Origin: an uncultured Clostridia bacterium
GTDB lineage: Bacteria > Bacillota > Clostridia > Christensenellales > Borkfalkiaceae
Length of the DNA stretch: 64,000 nt
NCBI GenBank assembly: GCA_944376335.1
Contig: CALWCH010000002.1
Coordinates: 1-64,000 of the forward strand
Direction of reading: 5' to 3'
Below are positions 63,832-64,000 of the stretch, in pieces; position 1 is the stretch's first letter; the number at the start of each line of letters is the position of its first letter. Both the position numbers and the translations under genes were made by a program. A model generated the notes under the pieces. It searched no databases. It was given only the letters and a program-made list of their open reading frames with translations, and was not told the origin of the DNA.

Positions 63832-64000
63832 ATGAGAAGCCAAGCGAGAGAGGCGGCGTTCAAGCTCGTCTTTGCCGATGAGTTCGGCAGCGATACGGAC
63901 GCACGGTTTGAAGCGCAGATCTATCACAAAGAGGGCCTCAATGAGGAGGATCGTGCATTTGCCCACAAGCTGGTGGGGCTCGTCAAGGAACATAAGGAAG
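63832..64000 (+). CDS. nusB: Transcription antitermination factor NusB, N-terminal part (cut by window end)
   Basis: The 56 residues in view (REAAFKLVFADEFG near residue 5, NEEDRAFAHKLVGLVKEH near residue 37) match the start of NusB. NusB is the all-helical protein that with NusE binds boxA in rRNA antitermination. AAAGGAG precedes the ATG. The reading frame runs off the window. Position after an Asp23/YqhY-type gene is the usual Firmicutes arrangement. Confidence 0.85.
   Translation, partial: MRSQAREAAFKLVFADEFGSDTDARFEAQIYHKEGLNEEDRAFAHKLVGLVKEHKE

Overview
This 64 kb window is GC-rich chromosomal DNA from an endospore-forming bacterium of the class Clostridia (Bacillota). The evidence is a spoIIGA-sigE pair at the left end, a complete spoIIIAA-AH operon at the right end, single-membrane style lipoproteins with lipoboxes, sigma-A promoters of the TTGACA/TATAAT type, and the spoIIIAH / Asp23 / nusB gene order typical of Firmicutes. 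The high GC content and the mix of sugar-catabolic, cytosolic glycosidase and repeat-surface-protein genes suggest an uncultured gut lineage (Christensenellales-like). That placement is an inference. No phage, insertion sequence or CRISPR array was seen.

Layout. 0-3.4 kb: spoIIGA-sigE, then a divergent pair (DUF4097 lipoprotein / MerR regulator) sharing an operator-promoter region. 3.4-7.2 kb: tRNA-Ser, a duplicated tRNA 3' end, and a sugar isomerase plus xylulokinase. 7.2-14.7 kb: mostly minus strand, with a GNAT-like protein, metY-metA, smpB, rnr, secG and a small lipoprotein. Among them sits a plus-strand 89-residue protein resembling the DNA-binding domain of Spo0A, preceded by tandem Spo0A boxes. 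14.8-20 kb: aroK-ketopantoate reductase-phosphatase-gltX-thyA-folA, tightly overlapping. 20-23.7 kb: a phosphate uptake operon in which PstC and PstA are one polypeptide. 23.9-27.6 kb: a heterodimeric ABC exporter. 27.8-36 kb: one gene of 2732 codons with five near-identical 189-residue repeats.

36-43.8 kb: GH30 glycosidase, an LDH-fold dehydrogenase carrying the malate-type specificity residue followed by malic enzyme, a lytic transglycosylase, tRNA-Leu(AAG), a MmcQ/YjbR protein, and a probable metal-regulated operon (DUF3793, flavodoxin, heavy-metal-binding protein, GNAT, ZIP transporter) behind two operator-like dyads. 43.9-48.5 kb: a membrane protein, TetR regulator, coaE-polA and tRNA-Leu(CAA). 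48.8-55.9 kb: a polysaccharide cluster supplying GDP-mannose (manC, phosphomannomutase, manA) with a sugar-phosphate transferase, two GT4 glycosyltransferases and a broken O-antigen-ligase gene. 56-58.8 kb: a GH51 arabinofuranosidase. 58.9-64 kb: spoIIIAA-AH, an Asp23 protein and the start of nusB.

A recurring feature is promoters whose -10 box lies six bases before an ATG that has no Shine-Dalgarno sequence (aroK, polA, spoIIIAA, probably the sugar transferase). This predicts leaderless mRNAs. Several families of short operator-like dyads (MerR, Pho-type, metal-repressor-type and an unassigned pair before the giant gene) can be read directly from the sequence.
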